Below are positions 8,920 through 17,572 of a DNA stretch of 64,000 nucleotides, piece by piece. The position numbers and the translations under genes were made by a program. Location: contig JAXFOQ010000020.1 of NCBI GenBank assembly GCA_034180345.1, positions 38,263 to 102,262 on the forward strand. The letters are read 5' to 3'. The DNA is from RGIG5681 sp034180345 (GTDB lineage: Bacteria; Bacillota_I; Bacilli_A; Erysipelotrichales; Erysipelotrichaceae). How positions within the stretch are numbered: the first letter of the stretch is position 1; each line of letters opens with the position of its first letter. The notes under the pieces were generated by a model, which searched no databases, was not told where the DNA came from, and saw only the letters and a program-made list of their open reading frames with translations.

Positions 8920-10182
8920 CTAATTCTCTTTAATAAATTGTACAGCTTTACGAGAAACTAAATCACCTTTAACGCTCTCAGCATTTAGATATTTTTTAAC
9001 TTCCTCGATTGGCATCTTATACATATCAGCCATAGCTTGTAATTCTTTTTCGACTTCTTCATCACTTACTTCAAATTTTTCTTTTACAACAATAGCCTTA
9101 ATCAATAAGCGAAGTTTAATACGCTTTTCAGCATCAACTTGATAACTTGCAAGTAAACCTTCCTTCGTTTGACCGAAGTACTTTAAATAATCTTCAAGTT
9201 TCATACCTTGATAACTAATTCTTTGAGCAAATTCATTAAGCATATCTTCAGCTTCATGTTTAATCATAATTTCTGGAACATCAATTTCATTTGCGGAAAT
9301 TAATTTCTCAAACATTTCATCATCAGCCTTGTTTTCAGCCTCAGATTTTTTTGTGTTCAATAATTGTTCATGAAGATATTTTTTCAATCCCGCTTCATCT
9401 TTAATATCCTTTAAACCTGCAACTTCAAAGAACTCCTCATCAATTTCTGGTAAAACTTTAGTCTTAATATCATTTAATTTAATTTTAAAGATAACCGCTT
9501 GTCCCTTCAATTCTTCAGCTTGATATTCTTCAGGGAAGGTTACATTAATTTCTTTTTCTTCACCTGTTTTCATACCGATAATTTGTTCCTCAAAACCAGG
9601 AATGAAAGTATGGCTACCAATTTCTAAAGCGTAATTTTCAGCCTTGCCACCTTCAAAGGCTACACCATCTTTAAAACCTTCATAATCAATGATGGCTGTA
9701 TCACCATTTTCAACCATGCCCTCTTTAACTTCAAGATTGGCATAGCGTTCACGCATCTTTTTGATTTCAGCATCAACTTCATCATCGGTAATGTAAATTT
9801 CAGGTAAAGTATAACCGAAGCCCTTATATTTCTTAAGTTCAACATCAGGAGCAGTGCTTAATTTGAATGTTAGTTTTAACTCATTTTCGTTAATAGTGTC
9901 GATATTTAATTGTGGCTGATCAATTAGTTCCACATCATGTTCAGCTAAACATTTAGTAAATTCATTTTGTAGAATAGTATCAACAGCTTCCATCATAATT
10001 TGTTGTGATGAAATTTGTTTTTTAACCAATTCCTTAGGCGCTTGACCCTTTCTAAAACCCTTAACTTCAACTTTTTTAGCTAATTTATCAAAGGCTTTTG
10101 TTTGAGCATTAAGCCATGTTTCTTTTTCGACTTCATGTTTAATTTCGGCTTTGCAATTTTCAATTTTTGTATATGTAGACAT
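8920..10182 (-). CDS. tig: Trigger factor
   Basis: A 420-residue ribosome-associated chaperone and peptidyl-prolyl isomerase that receives nascent chains at the exit tunnel. The N-terminal ribosome-binding domain carries the signature loop KGFRKGQAPKE (about residues 39-49), the FKBP-type PPIase domain occupies the middle (GDTAIIDYEGF, FIPGFEEQIIGM), and a helical C-terminal domain follows. The length is usual. GGAGG precedes the ATG. tig and lon are adjacent and both serve protein quality control. Confidence 0.96.
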   Translation of the reverse strand: MSTYTKIENCKAEIKHEVEKETWLNAQTKAFDKLAKKVEVKGFRKGQAPKELVKKQISSQQIMMEAVDTILQNEFTKCLAEHDVELIDQPQLNIDTINENELKLTFKLSTAPDVELKKYKGFGYTLPEIYITDDEVDAEIKKMRERYANLEVKEGMVENGDTAIIDYEGFKDGVAFEGGKAENYALEIGSHTFIPGFEEQIIGMKTGEEKEINVTFPEEYQAEELKGQAVIFKIKLNDIKTKVLPEIDEEFFEVAGLKDIKDEAGLKKYLHEQLLNTKKSEAENKADDEMFEKLISANEIDVPEIMIKHEAEDMLNEFAQRISYQGMKLEDYLKYFGQTKEGLLASYQVDAEKRIKLRLLIKAIVVKEKFEVSDEEVEKELQAMADMYKMPIEEVKKYLNAESVKGDLVSRKAVQFIKEN

Positions 10183-10207
10183 TTATCCTCCTAAAAATCG
10201 TATTAAT

Positions 10208-10216
10208 ATTTTAACA
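10208..10216 (-). promoter_or_regulatory. Extended -10 promoter of tig
   Basis: On the minus strand TGTTAAAAT (extended -10) lies 25 bases upstream of the tig ATG, leaving a short leader that contains the GGAGG site. No clear -35 is visible. Confidence 0.5.
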
Positions 10217-10232
10217 TAAATTATAATAATAT

Positions 10233-10922
10233 TTATAATTTAAGCAATTTTTCATCATTTTTTAAGTATTTCAATTCAAATTTCGCAATTTCTTCCTTTA
10301 AATCAAAAATTTTATACAAATGATAAACAATACTCTTAAAGATTAATTCACACTCATTAAGACCATATTCAAGTGGAAGATGATCAAAGATCAAACCAAT
10401 CAATAATTCTTTACTCAATTTATAAAAATCGGGATTTTTCATAAAATAATCATTTAATTTATCATCACAAGCTAAATAAAAAGGTGATTTAGTTTGTGGC
10501 GTTATATTTATAGGATTAAATTCAAATACTTCCTGATTTTTTTGATAAATTAATGGTAAATTAATCTGTTGTTCAATCAATTCAAAAATTAATAATTCTT
10601 TAGCTTGTATCAGTCCATCACCCTTTAAAAAGGCAATAATCTCATCATGATAATCCAATAATTTTCTTTTGGTTATATAATCAATAGCTAATAGCTGTTT
10701 CATATCATCACCATGTAAATAACTGTCTAGGTCAAATTCCTGTTGAAAAGTATAGTTCTTATTACTTTTAATTTCATTTAATAATTCAAGTAATTTCTTT
10801 TCAAATTCACTAGGTACATAGGGCATACCTAGTTCATTGATAATCATCGCCTCAGCTTTTACATAATCTTTATCAGCAATAAATCCATTAATTTTATTCA
10901 AGATTTCATCATAATAATTCAT
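10233..10922 (-). CDS. Conserved hypothetical protein resembling the DUF3196 family
   Basis: A 229-residue soluble, mostly helical, acidic protein with no signal peptide or membrane span. The pattern of helical pairs (NKINGFIADKDYVKAEAMI and similar) suggests a TPR-like fold. I think it matches DUF3196, a family found in Mollicutes and Erysipelotrichia, but this is recognition from memory and uncertain. The function is unknown. Its promoter is back to back with that of the divergent DUF1846 gene, and it has no Shine-Dalgarno site: a -10 hexamer ends 6 bases before the ATG, so the mRNA is probably leaderless. Confidence 0.7.
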   Translation of the reverse strand: MNYYDEILNKINGFIADKDYVKAEAMIINELGMPYVPSEFEKKLLELLNEIKSNKNYTFQQEFDLDSYLHGDDMKQLLAIDYITKRKLLDYHDEIIAFLKGDGLIQAKELLIFELIEQQINLPLIYQKNQEVFEFNPINITPQTKSPFYLACDDKLNDYFMKNPDFYKLSKELLIGLIFDHLPLEYGLNECELIFKSIVYHLYKIFDLKEEIAKFELKYLKNDEKLLKL

Positions 10923-10928
10923 ATATTA

Positions 10929-10937
10929 AATATAACA
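10929..10937 (-). promoter_or_regulatory. Leaderless extended -10 promoter of the DUF3196-like gene
   Basis: TGT followed by TATATT on the minus strand, with exactly 6 bases between the hexamer and the ATG at 10922. The predicted transcription start is the A of ATG. Confidence 0.6.
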
Positions 10938-10963
10938 TTTTTATATCGGTTTAAGCATATTTT

Positions 10964-10972
10964 TGGTAGAAT
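10964..10972 (+). promoter_or_regulatory. Leaderless extended -10 promoter of the DUF1846 gene
   Basis: TGG followed by TAGAAT, exactly 6 bases before the ATG at 10979. No Shine-Dalgarno sequence is present. Confidence 0.6.
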
Positions 10973-10978
10973 AATTGT

Positions 10979-12466
10979 ATGTTTAAAAAAGGTTATGATA
11001 ATGATCGCTATGTTGAAATGCAATCATTAAATATTATGAAAAGAATCCAAATGTTTAATAATAAACTATATTTGGAATTTGGTGGGAAATTATTTGATGA
11101 CTACCATGCCTCGCGTGTTTTACCAGGTTTTGAACCTGATAGTAAAATCAAGATGTTGCTTAATATCAAACAACATTGTGAGGTGATGATTGTCATCAAT
11201 GCCAATGATATTGAAAAGAATAAGATTAGAGGCGACTATGGCATTACCTACTACCAAGATTTGATGCGTTTGATTGATGCTTTTAGAGAAGTTGAACTAT
11301 TGGTTGGAAGTGTTATAATCAGTCGTTATCACGGGCAAAAAGCTGCCATTATGTTGAAAAAGAAACTAGAAAATATCGGCATCCAAGTTGCCTTTCATTA
11401 TACAATTGAAGACTATCCACTCAATGTGGCTCACATTTGTAGTGAAGATGGCTTTGGTAGGAATGAATACATTAAAACAACTAAACCCTTGGTAATTGTA
11501 ACAGCGCCAGGACCTGGTTCTGGCAAACTTGCCACCTGTCTTTCACAGATATATAATGACTATCAACACGGAATTAAAAGTGGCTATGCTAAATTTGAAA
11601 CCTTCCCTATTTGGAACATCCCTTTAAAACACCCTGTAAATCTTGCTTATGAAGCAGCAACCGCCGACTTAAATGACATCAATATGATCGACCCGTTTCA
11701 TCTTGAAGCCTATAATATTAAAACTGTAAATTATAATCGTGATGTTGAAAGCTTCCCTATCTTAAATACCTTACTGGAGAAAATTTTAGGTACATCTCCA
11801 TATAAATCACCAACCGATATGGGTGTCAATATGGTGGGATATTGCATCACTGATGAAGAGGCTTGCAAAGATGCTTCGAAACAAGAAATCCTAAGAAGAT
11901 ATTACGATGCTCTTGTCAATCTTAGGAAAGAAGAAGGCAATCAAGAGGTGGTTAATAAGATCGAAAACATCATGACTCAAGCTAATATTGATGTCAACTA
12001 TCGAAGTGTTGCCCTTAGCGCTCAATCAAAAGCCGATGAAACAAATGAACCAGCCTGTGCCATTGAACTTGCTGATGGCAGAATTATCACTGGTAAAACT
12101 TCAAAATTATTGGGTTCTGCAAGTGCCTGTCTTTTAAACGCCTTAAAAACAATCGCCAATATTGATGATGATATTGAATTGATTTCACCAAAAATATTAA
12201 TTCCTATCCAAGAATTAAAGACCAATGCCCTAGGTGGACGCAATCCACGCCTACACACCGATGAAGTGTTAATAGCCCTAGCTATTGAAGCTTCTAATAA
12301 TCCAATCGCCCGTAAAGCCTATTGTGCCTGTGATAAATTAAAACATTGTGAAATGCACAGTACAGTAATATTATCTGAGGTTGATATCAATACCATTAAA
12401 AAACTCAAGATTAATATTACCCAAAGTCCGATATATCAGTCTAAACGCTTATATCATAAAAAATAA
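10979..12466 (+). CDS. DUF1846 family protein (UPF0371)
   Basis: A 495-residue cytoplasmic protein. The opening FKKGYDNDRYVEMQS, the LEFGGKLFDDYHASRVLPGF segment and the TAPGPGSGKLATCLSQ nucleotide-binding-like loop are characteristic of DUF1846, a widespread Bacillota family whose members have known structures but no established function that I can name. The length is that of the whole family. The gene is monocistronic: a leaderless-type promoter in front and a strong terminator behind. PGSGK resembles a P-loop, so nucleotide binding is plausible, but this is inference. Confidence 0.85.
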   Translation: MFKKGYDNDRYVEMQSLNIMKRIQMFNNKLYLEFGGKLFDDYHASRVLPGFEPDSKIKMLLNIKQHCEVMIVINANDIEKNKIRGDYGITYYQDLMRLIDAFREVELLVGSVIISRYHGQKAAIMLKKKLENIGIQVAFHYTIEDYPLNVAHICSEDGFGRNEYIKTTKPLVIVTAPGPGSGKLATCLSQIYNDYQHGIKSGYAKFETFPIWNIPLKHPVNLAYEAATADLNDINMIDPFHLEAYNIKTVNYNRDVESFPILNTLLEKILGTSPYKSPTDMGVNMVGYCITDEEACKDASKQEILRRYYDALVNLRKEEGNQEVVNKIENIMTQANIDVNYRSVALSAQSKADETNEPACAIELADGRIITGKTSKLLGSASACLLNALKTIANIDDDIELISPKILIPIQELKTNALGGRNPRLHTDEVLIALAIEASNNPIARKAYCACDKLKHCEMHSTVILSEVDINTIKKLKINITQSPIYQSKRLYHKK

Positions 12467-12471
12467 TGCTT

Positions 12472-12496
12472 AAAGATGTATATTTACATCTTTTTT
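12472..12496 (+). terminator. Rho-independent terminator of the DUF1846 gene
   Basis: AAAGATGTA / TACATCTTT with a 4-base loop, merging into a run of six T, 5 bases after the stop codon. Confidence 0.85.
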
Positions 12497-12503
12497 GCTG
12501 AAA

Positions 12504-12540
12504 TAAAAAAGCTTATTCCCTGTTAAATAGAAAATAAGCT
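12504..12540 (-). terminator. Rho-independent terminator of the Asp23-like gene
   Basis: On the minus strand AGCTTATT pairs with AATAAGCT across a ~15-base loop and is followed by TTTTTTATTT. It serves the operon ending at 12568. Confidence 0.75.
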
Positions 12541-12567
12541 CTAACAAAAATATTTTAAAAGCCTTAA

Positions 12568-12894
12568 TTATTCATTCACAAAGCCGACAACTTTAATGTT
12601 GATAACCTCAGGTTTAATATCAGTTGTTTGAAAAATATTTAAAAATATTTTATTTTGTAGTTTTTCACAAGTTTGGTTAATATTAATCCCATGTTTAAGC
12701 TTAACATTCACATTAACCAATAATTTATCATCATTAATCTTAATCTGCACATTGTCTTTTTCCTTCTTTGAACTGCAATAACAACCTTCAACATGTCCAA
12801 TAGAAATATTGGTTATTTCCTTAAAAACATCATTGTTAAGTGCTAATTTACCACTTTCATTAGATTCGTTTAAATAAATATATTCTTGAGCCAT
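12568..12894 (-). CDS. Asp23/Gls24 family protein with a Cys-x-Cys insertion
   Basis: A 108-residue protein with the Asp23/Gls24 (DUF322) pattern: EITNISIGHVEGC, then LLVNVNVKLKHGININQTCEKLQNKI, then VINIKVVGF. Such proteins are alkaline-shock or envelope-stress proteins in Bacillota. Unusually, the position after GHVEG carries CYCSSKKEKDN instead of the common Gly/Ser-rich stretch. The ATG at 12894 (MAQEY) is chosen because AGAGGTG precedes it; the frame also has a GTG 9 bases upstream that overlaps this site. A second family member lies at 44206-44553. It follows the RsmF-like gene closely. Confidence 0.75.
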   Translation of the reverse strand: MAQEYIYLNESNESGKLALNNDVFKEITNISIGHVEGCYCSSKKEKDNVQIKINDDKLLVNVNVKLKHGININQTCEKLQNKIFLNIFQTTDIKPEVINIKVVGFVNE

Positions 12895-12915
12895 AAATTT
12901 CACCTCTTTTTAAAA

Positions 12916-14229
12916 TTATACCACTATTCTTAGACCTTTAGGATATTTGTTTTTAAGACGACCATCAACCGCCTTGCCAAAACCTAATTGATAATGCTTG
13001 TAGGTAACTAAATAATAGCCCTTTAATTCGCTTGGAATTTCAATCTCATTACCACTTAAATATATCTGATATTGTTTATCGTTCAAATTATAAACATGCT
13101 TAAATCTATCTTTTAAAATATGAGCTCGATATAGATGATGTTCAGGGATAAAGTTTTTTTGTTTAAGAGTGCCAATAAAAATACCAGCACGAACAATATT
13201 CAAATTAATTTTAGGTAACGGTACTAACGAAAGATAGAAACGATCATTTTTTTGATATAAATAATAATCATCCAAAATTAAATGATCACTAATAAATTTT
13301 TCAACAATGCTGTTTCTGACTGTTTTCAAGTAATTAAAAGTCTTATGTTGACTTTGACCTTTTTTATGAATTAAGGATATAAATTGTCCCTCAGTGCCAT
13401 CTAAAAAACAAAATCTCAAGACCTTATTATTTTCAAAATCATCAACAATACCACGACGCTGATGATTAATATCAATATCTAATAACTCCAAATCATCATG
13501 CCTAGTTAAAAATTCCTTAACCATCAATTCGTTTTCATAAATATTAAAAGTACAGGTACTATAAACTAAATAACCACCACTTTTAAGACATCGATAGGAA
13601 TTTTCAAGTATTTCTTCCTGTCTGATAATACAACTTTTGATATTATCATCACTATATGTTTCAATTATTTCTGGCATCTTTCTAACCATACCCTCACCAC
13701 TACATGGTGCATCAACCAAAACATAGTCAACCATTGACTCCAATTCTTTAGCAACTTCCTTACTGTGATTTGAAGTCAGAATAAAATTAGAAAAACCCGA
13801 ACGCTCAAAATTAGATAACTCAATTAACGAGCGTTGATAATCATATTCATTAGCAATAAGTAAGCCCTGCTGATCCAACATATTATAAAGTTGAATTGCC
13901 TTACCACCAGGTGCACTGCACATATCTAAAACAACACTATCTTTTTTTGGATTTAAAACTAACGGTGCAATGCCAGCACTTAATTCTTGAGGATAGACCA
14001 AGCCTAATTGATATTCATAAGTTTTACCGATATTATCATGTTGATAGTGATACATCAGAGGATGAATATCAACTTTTTTAAGCTTAATTAAAATATCATC
14101 AACAATGTTTTTACCAAGCAATTTATTGATAAATACTGTTTTAATTGCCTCTTGGTTTAGGGATGTTTCAAAGGCTTTATATTCGTCTTTAAAATATTCC
14201 TGCATTCGTTTATAAAATAATTGCTTCAT
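12916..14229 (-). CDS. RsmB/NOP family rRNA cytosine-C5 methyltransferase, RsmF-like
   Basis: A 437-residue SAM-dependent RNA m5C methylase. The SAM-binding loop is DMCSAPGGKA; the two cysteines of the NOP/Sun mechanism lie in DAPCSGEGM (release) and YSTCTF (nucleophile). A ~150-residue C-terminal extension ending KNKYPKGLRI resembles the RsmF/YebU substrate-binding domain. The start at 14229 (MKQLFYKRM) is preceded by GAGGAAATT and lies inside the ribF 3' end, so the two genes overlap by 20 bases. It probably acts on 16S rRNA, but the target position cannot be told. Confidence 0.85.
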   Translation of the reverse strand: MKQLFYKRMQEYFKDEYKAFETSLNQEAIKTVFINKLLGKNIVDDILIKLKKVDIHPLMYHYQHDNIGKTYEYQLGLVYPQELSAGIAPLVLNPKKDSVVLDMCSAPGGKAIQLYNMLDQQGLLIANEYDYQRSLIELSNFERSGFSNFILTSNHSKEVAKELESMVDYVLVDAPCSGEGMVRKMPEIIETYSDDNIKSCIIRQEEILENSYRCLKSGGYLVYSTCTFNIYENELMVKEFLTRHDDLELLDIDINHQRRGIVDDFENNKVLRFCFLDGTEGQFISLIHKKGQSQHKTFNYLKTVRNSIVEKFISDHLILDDYYLYQKNDRFYLSLVPLPKINLNIVRAGIFIGTLKQKNFIPEHHLYRAHILKDRFKHVYNLNDKQYQIYLSGNEIEIPSELKGYYLVTYKHYQLGFGKAVDGRLKNKYPKGLRIVV

Positions 14230-15124
14230 TATTAATTTCCTCAATATCTTTAAGCAACTGTCTTTTTAATTCAATCAAAGAATTAAATTTTAATTCATCA
14301 CGGATTCGCTTAATAAAATCAACTCTTAATTCTCTATCGTATAAATCGCCATCAAAACCAATTAAATGCACTTCAATTTTAAGAATGTCATCAGAACTTA
14401 CTGTAGGATTATAACCGATATTCACAACACTCTTATAGATGGTACCATCAATATCAACCATTGCTGCATAGACCCCATTTTTCAAATAAAATAAATTATG
14501 ATCAATTTCAAGATTGGCAGTTGGAATACCGATGCTACGACCTAATTGCCTACCTAAAACAACCTTTGAAGTAATTTGATATTGATACCCAAGTAATTTA
14601 TTTACCGTTATTACATCGCCACAGGCTAAGAATTTCTTAATCAGAGTAGTTGAAATTTTTTGATTATGATAATTAATACTTGAAATTACCTCAACATCAA
14701 AGGCGTTTTCAAGACTTAAATGATTACCTAAACCATTTTTAGCATAATTAAAATCAAAACCACAGATTATCTTGGTGATTGAAAAATTATCTTTAAGTAA
14801 TTGATGGAATTGTTCAACCGTTAAATTCATCATCGGTTGATTGAAATCAATGGTGATAAAATAATCAAAACCTAAGTCTTTAAGCATTGTACTTCGTTGG
14901 TTTAAGCTTTGAATTTGTTTAATCTTATTTTTTAACACCACTTCCTTAGGGTTATTTTTAAATGATATTAATGCGCTTTTCTTATTTAATTGTTTAGCAT
15001 ATTCCAAAGTCTTTGTGATTAATTTACGATGACCAAGGTGTAGGCCATCAAAATATCCAATACAAGCCACAAGTTCATCATCAATCAAATTTTTACTATT
15101 AATATTAAGTTCTAAAGTAATCAA
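14210..15124 (-). CDS. ribF: Bifunctional riboflavin kinase/FAD synthetase
   Basis: A 304-residue enzyme making FMN and then FAD from riboflavin. The N-terminal adenylyltransferase domain has the GYFDGLHLGHRKL motif (HxGH type); the C-terminal kinase domain begins near GRQLGRSIGIPTANLEI and ends at the helix LRVDFIKRIRDELKF. It overlaps truB by 4 bases (ATGA), the usual truB-ribF pairing in Bacillota. Confidence 0.95.
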   Translation of the reverse strand: MITLELNINSKNLIDDELVACIGYFDGLHLGHRKLITKTLEYAKQLNKKSALISFKNNPKEVVLKNKIKQIQSLNQRSTMLKDLGFDYFITIDFNQPMMNLTVEQFHQLLKDNFSITKIICGFDFNYAKNGLGNHLSLENAFDVEVISSINYHNQKISTTLIKKFLACGDVITVNKLLGYQYQITSKVVLGRQLGRSIGIPTANLEIDHNLFYLKNGVYAAMVDIDGTIYKSVVNIGYNPTVSSDDILKIEVHLIGFDGDLYDRELRVDFIKRIRDELKFNSLIELKRQLLKDIEEINNEAIIL

Positions 15125-15966
15125 AATAAACCTCTTACTGAATGATATTTACCATCACTTCCTTTTCGATATATCGCTAGGGCTTCCCTACCCTTAGAAA
15201 CAAAAACCTCATCAGCTTCACAATCAAAAATTTGTGGCTTACCGCACTTAATACTAAAGTCATCATTAACATCAATATTCAGATACCGACTAGCCAATAA
15301 ATCATAGGGTTCATGTTCATGGAATTGATTATTTAATACCGATGGTAAATCATCACAATCATCAATCCTTACCCCACCAACGCTGATCCTTGTGAGGTCA
15401 GTAAGTGTTCCGATAATTCCTAAACTATTTAAAATATCATCTGCCAGCACCCGAATATAGGTACCACTACTAACATGGGCTTTAAAAATAAATTCATCAT
15501 CGGCTAAACTCAATAATTCCAAAGCATAAATTTCAATATCACGAGGCTTAACTTCCACTTTTTGGTTTTGGCGTTGATAATCAATAAGTTTCTTACCATT
15601 CACCTTAATCGCCGATGTCATCGGTGGTAGTTGTTTTTGTTTACCGACAAAGCTTTTTAATACTGCCAACAAGTTATCTTTACTAGGCATAGTGCAAGAT
15701 CTTTCTTCAATCACTTCACCATCAATATCTAGCGTATTAGTTCTAAAGCCTAATTTAACCTTAGCTATATATTCTTTATCATCACCAACTAAAAATTGAT
15801 TAAGCTTACAACAACGATTAAGTAAGATAATCATCACACCACTAGCATTGGGATCAAGGGTTCCAGTATGTCCGATAGCCTTGGTTTTAAATACTTTTCT
15901 TAATTTATAACACAGATCAAAGGAAGTAATACCCTTTGGTTTATTTACAAATAACACTTTATTCAT
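15121..15966 (-). CDS. truB: tRNA pseudouridine(55) synthase TruB
   Basis: A 281-residue enzyme forming pseudouridine 55 in the T-loop of tRNA. The catalytic aspartate is Asp38 in GHTGTLDPNASGV; KPKGITSFD near the N-terminus and SSGTYIRVLADD are also typical. The C-terminal segment is short, as in many Bacillota. First gene of truB-ribF-rsmF-asp23. No ribosome site is visible; TATAAT ends 7 bases before the ATG, so the mRNA is probably leaderless or has a 1-base leader. Confidence 0.95.
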   Translation of the reverse strand: MNKVLFVNKPKGITSFDLCYKLRKVFKTKAIGHTGTLDPNASGVMIILLNRCCKLNQFLVGDDKEYIAKVKLGFRTNTLDIDGEVIEERSCTMPSKDNLLAVLKSFVGKQKQLPPMTSAIKVNGKKLIDYQRQNQKVEVKPRDIEIYALELLSLADDEFIFKAHVSSGTYIRVLADDILNSLGIIGTLTDLTRISVGGVRIDDCDDLPSVLNNQFHEHEPYDLLASRYLNIDVNDDFSIKCGKPQIFDCEADEVFVSKGREALAIYRKGSDGKYHSVRGLF

Positions 15967-15973
15967 ACTAATA

Positions 15974-15986
15974 ATTATACTAAAAT
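15974..15986. promoter_or_regulatory. Overlapping divergent promoters of truB and the TtcA-like gene
   Basis: On the minus strand TATAAT (15974-15979) lies 7 bases before the truB ATG. On the plus strand TATACT (15976-15981) or TAAAAT (15981-15986) serves the other gene, 8-9 bases before its GTG or ATG. The two -10 boxes overlap, so polymerase binding for one gene would exclude the other. Confidence 0.55.
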
Positions 15987-15995
15987 GTAGTGGCG

Positions 15996-16739
15996 ATGAA
16001 AAAGATTTTAGCTAAAATAAGAAAAGCTGATGAATTATACAGCTTAATTGAAGATGGTGATAGAATTGCTGTTGGTATATCGGGTGGTAAAGATTCAACC
16101 CTTTTACTCTATGCTCTACACTTATATCAATACCTATGTAAGAATAGTTTAAATAAAAACTTTGAAGTCATTGGCATTCATATTGACTTAAATTTTGGTG
16201 AAGAAGATTTTAAACCTTTAATTGACCTATTTAAAAAATGCAACATCAACTATATCAGTGAACCTAGTAAGGTTGCTGATATATTAAAAATCAATCTTAA
16301 AAATGATAAAATCCAATGTTCGCTATGTTCAAAGCTTAAAAAAGGTGCTGTAATCAAAACTGCTAAAAAATACCATTGTAATAAGGTAGCCTTTGCCCAC
16401 CATGCCGATGATGCGATCGAAACATTATTTTTAAATATGATCTACGGTGGTAAGCTTGCGACCTTCGATCCTAAAATGTATCTTACCAATAGTAAAATTA
16501 CCTTTATCAGACCACTAATCAAAGTCTATGAAAATGAAATAATAGATGCTGTTAAAAGACTTAAGCTTCCTAAATTAAAATCAGGTTGTCCTAATGATGG
16601 CTATACTAAACGCCAAGACATCAAGGAATTATTAGCTAGTATTTACCAACAATTTCCTGAAGCCAAGGATAATTTTTTATTATCACTACATAATAAAAAA
16701 CAGATCAATCTTTTTGATTTAAAGAAAAATAAAGATTAA
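15996..16739 (+). CDS. ttcA: TtcA-like tRNA 2-thiolation PP-loop ATPase
   Basis: A 247-residue adenine nucleotide alpha hydrolase with the PP-loop VGISGGKDSTLLL. The cysteine pair in CSLCSK and a later Cys in SGCPND match the CxxC plus distal Cys that hold the Fe-S cluster in TtcA, which thiolates cytidine 32 of tRNA. TilS is less likely, because TilS lacks these cysteines and is longer. I prefer the ATG at 15996; an in-frame GTG at 15990 is also possible. Neither has a ribosome site. It is divergent from truB, another tRNA modification gene. Confidence 0.8.
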   Translation: MKKILAKIRKADELYSLIEDGDRIAVGISGGKDSTLLLYALHLYQYLCKNSLNKNFEVIGIHIDLNFGEEDFKPLIDLFKKCNINYISEPSKVADILKINLKNDKIQCSLCSKLKKGAVIKTAKKYHCNKVAFAHHADDAIETLFLNMIYGGKLATFDPKMYLTNSKITFIRPLIKVYENEIIDAVKRLKLPKLKSGCPNDGYTKRQDIKELLASIYQQFPEAKDNFLLSLHNKKQINLFDLKKNKD

Positions 16740-16741
16740 GC

Positions 16742-16747
16742 TATAAT
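16742..16747 (+). promoter_or_regulatory. Leaderless promoter of the radical SAM gene
   Basis: A perfect TATAAT starting 3 bases after the preceding stop codon and ending exactly 6 bases before the ATG at 16754; no Shine-Dalgarno site. Confidence 0.6.
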
Positions 16748-16753
16748 ATAAAT

Positions 16754-17572
16754 ATGTTAAAAAGGCTTTATATTGAGATTACCGATCACTGCAATCTAAA
16801 ATGTCCTTTTTGTATTTCTAATAGTAATAATAACTATCTAAGTCTTGAAGCTTTTAAACATATAATCAAAGAAATTAAACCCTATTGTAACTATGTCTAT
16901 CTACATGTCTTGGGTGAACCGACTTCCCACCCTTACTTCGATGATTTTTTAACGATATTAGATGAAAACAATATTAATTTACAACTAGTAACCAATGGCA
17001 CTTTATTAAATAAACACAAAAGATTGCTACAACATCCATGTCTTCGCAAACTTTCAATATCCATTCATTCTGTTGATAAATTAAATATCGGAGAACAATA
17101 TTTTAAGACCATCAATAACCTAATCAACAAGGTCCAAAATACCAAATGTAATTTAGAACTAAGATTCTATGACTATCATAACTTAAATGGTGGCAGTCTT
17201 GATTATTTAAATATGTTAAAAAAACAATATAAATTAATTGCCACCACTAAAAAAGATTCCTATAAACTATGTGATAATGTTTACATTTATATTCAAAAAC
17301 TATTCAGATGGCCCAATATTAACGATGAAATAATTGGTGAAACAGGTAGTTGTCATGGTGGTAAAAATATGCTGGCAATTCTTAGCAACGGTGATGTTAG
17401 TCTATGCTGCCTAGATGCCTTTGGCCATACTAAAATCGGTAATATCCACCAAGAAAGCTTTAAAGAAATCTTGAACAATAACATCTACCTTTTACATCTA
17501 AATAATTTAAAACAACATAAATTAACCTTTGAACTATGTAAAAAATGTACTTATCGTCTAAGATTTAAATAA
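16754..17572 (+). CDS. Radical SAM protein with SPASM-like C-terminus
   Basis: A 272-residue radical S-adenosylmethionine enzyme. The 4Fe-4S cysteines lie in DHCNLKCPFC (about residues 11-20); a GEP motif follows in LGEPTSHPYF. The C-terminal part has NGDVSLCCLDAF and LCKKCTYR, the cysteine pattern of a short SPASM/twitch domain that binds a further cluster. The substrate is unknown; related proteins modify peptides or act in maturation pathways, but no precursor peptide gene is visible nearby. The gene is convergent with, and overlaps by 8 bases, the TrmH-like gene. Confidence 0.8.
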   Translation: MLKRLYIEITDHCNLKCPFCISNSNNNYLSLEAFKHIIKEIKPYCNYVYLHVLGEPTSHPYFDDFLTILDENNINLQLVTNGTLLNKHKRLLQHPCLRKLSISIHSVDKLNIGEQYFKTINNLINKVQNTKCNLELRFYDYHNLNGGSLDYLNMLKKQYKLIATTKKDSYKLCDNVYIYIQKLFRWPNINDEIIGETGSCHGGKNMLAILSNGDVSLCCLDAFGHTKIGNIHQESFKEILNNNIYLLHLNNLKQHKLTFELCKKCTYRLRFK

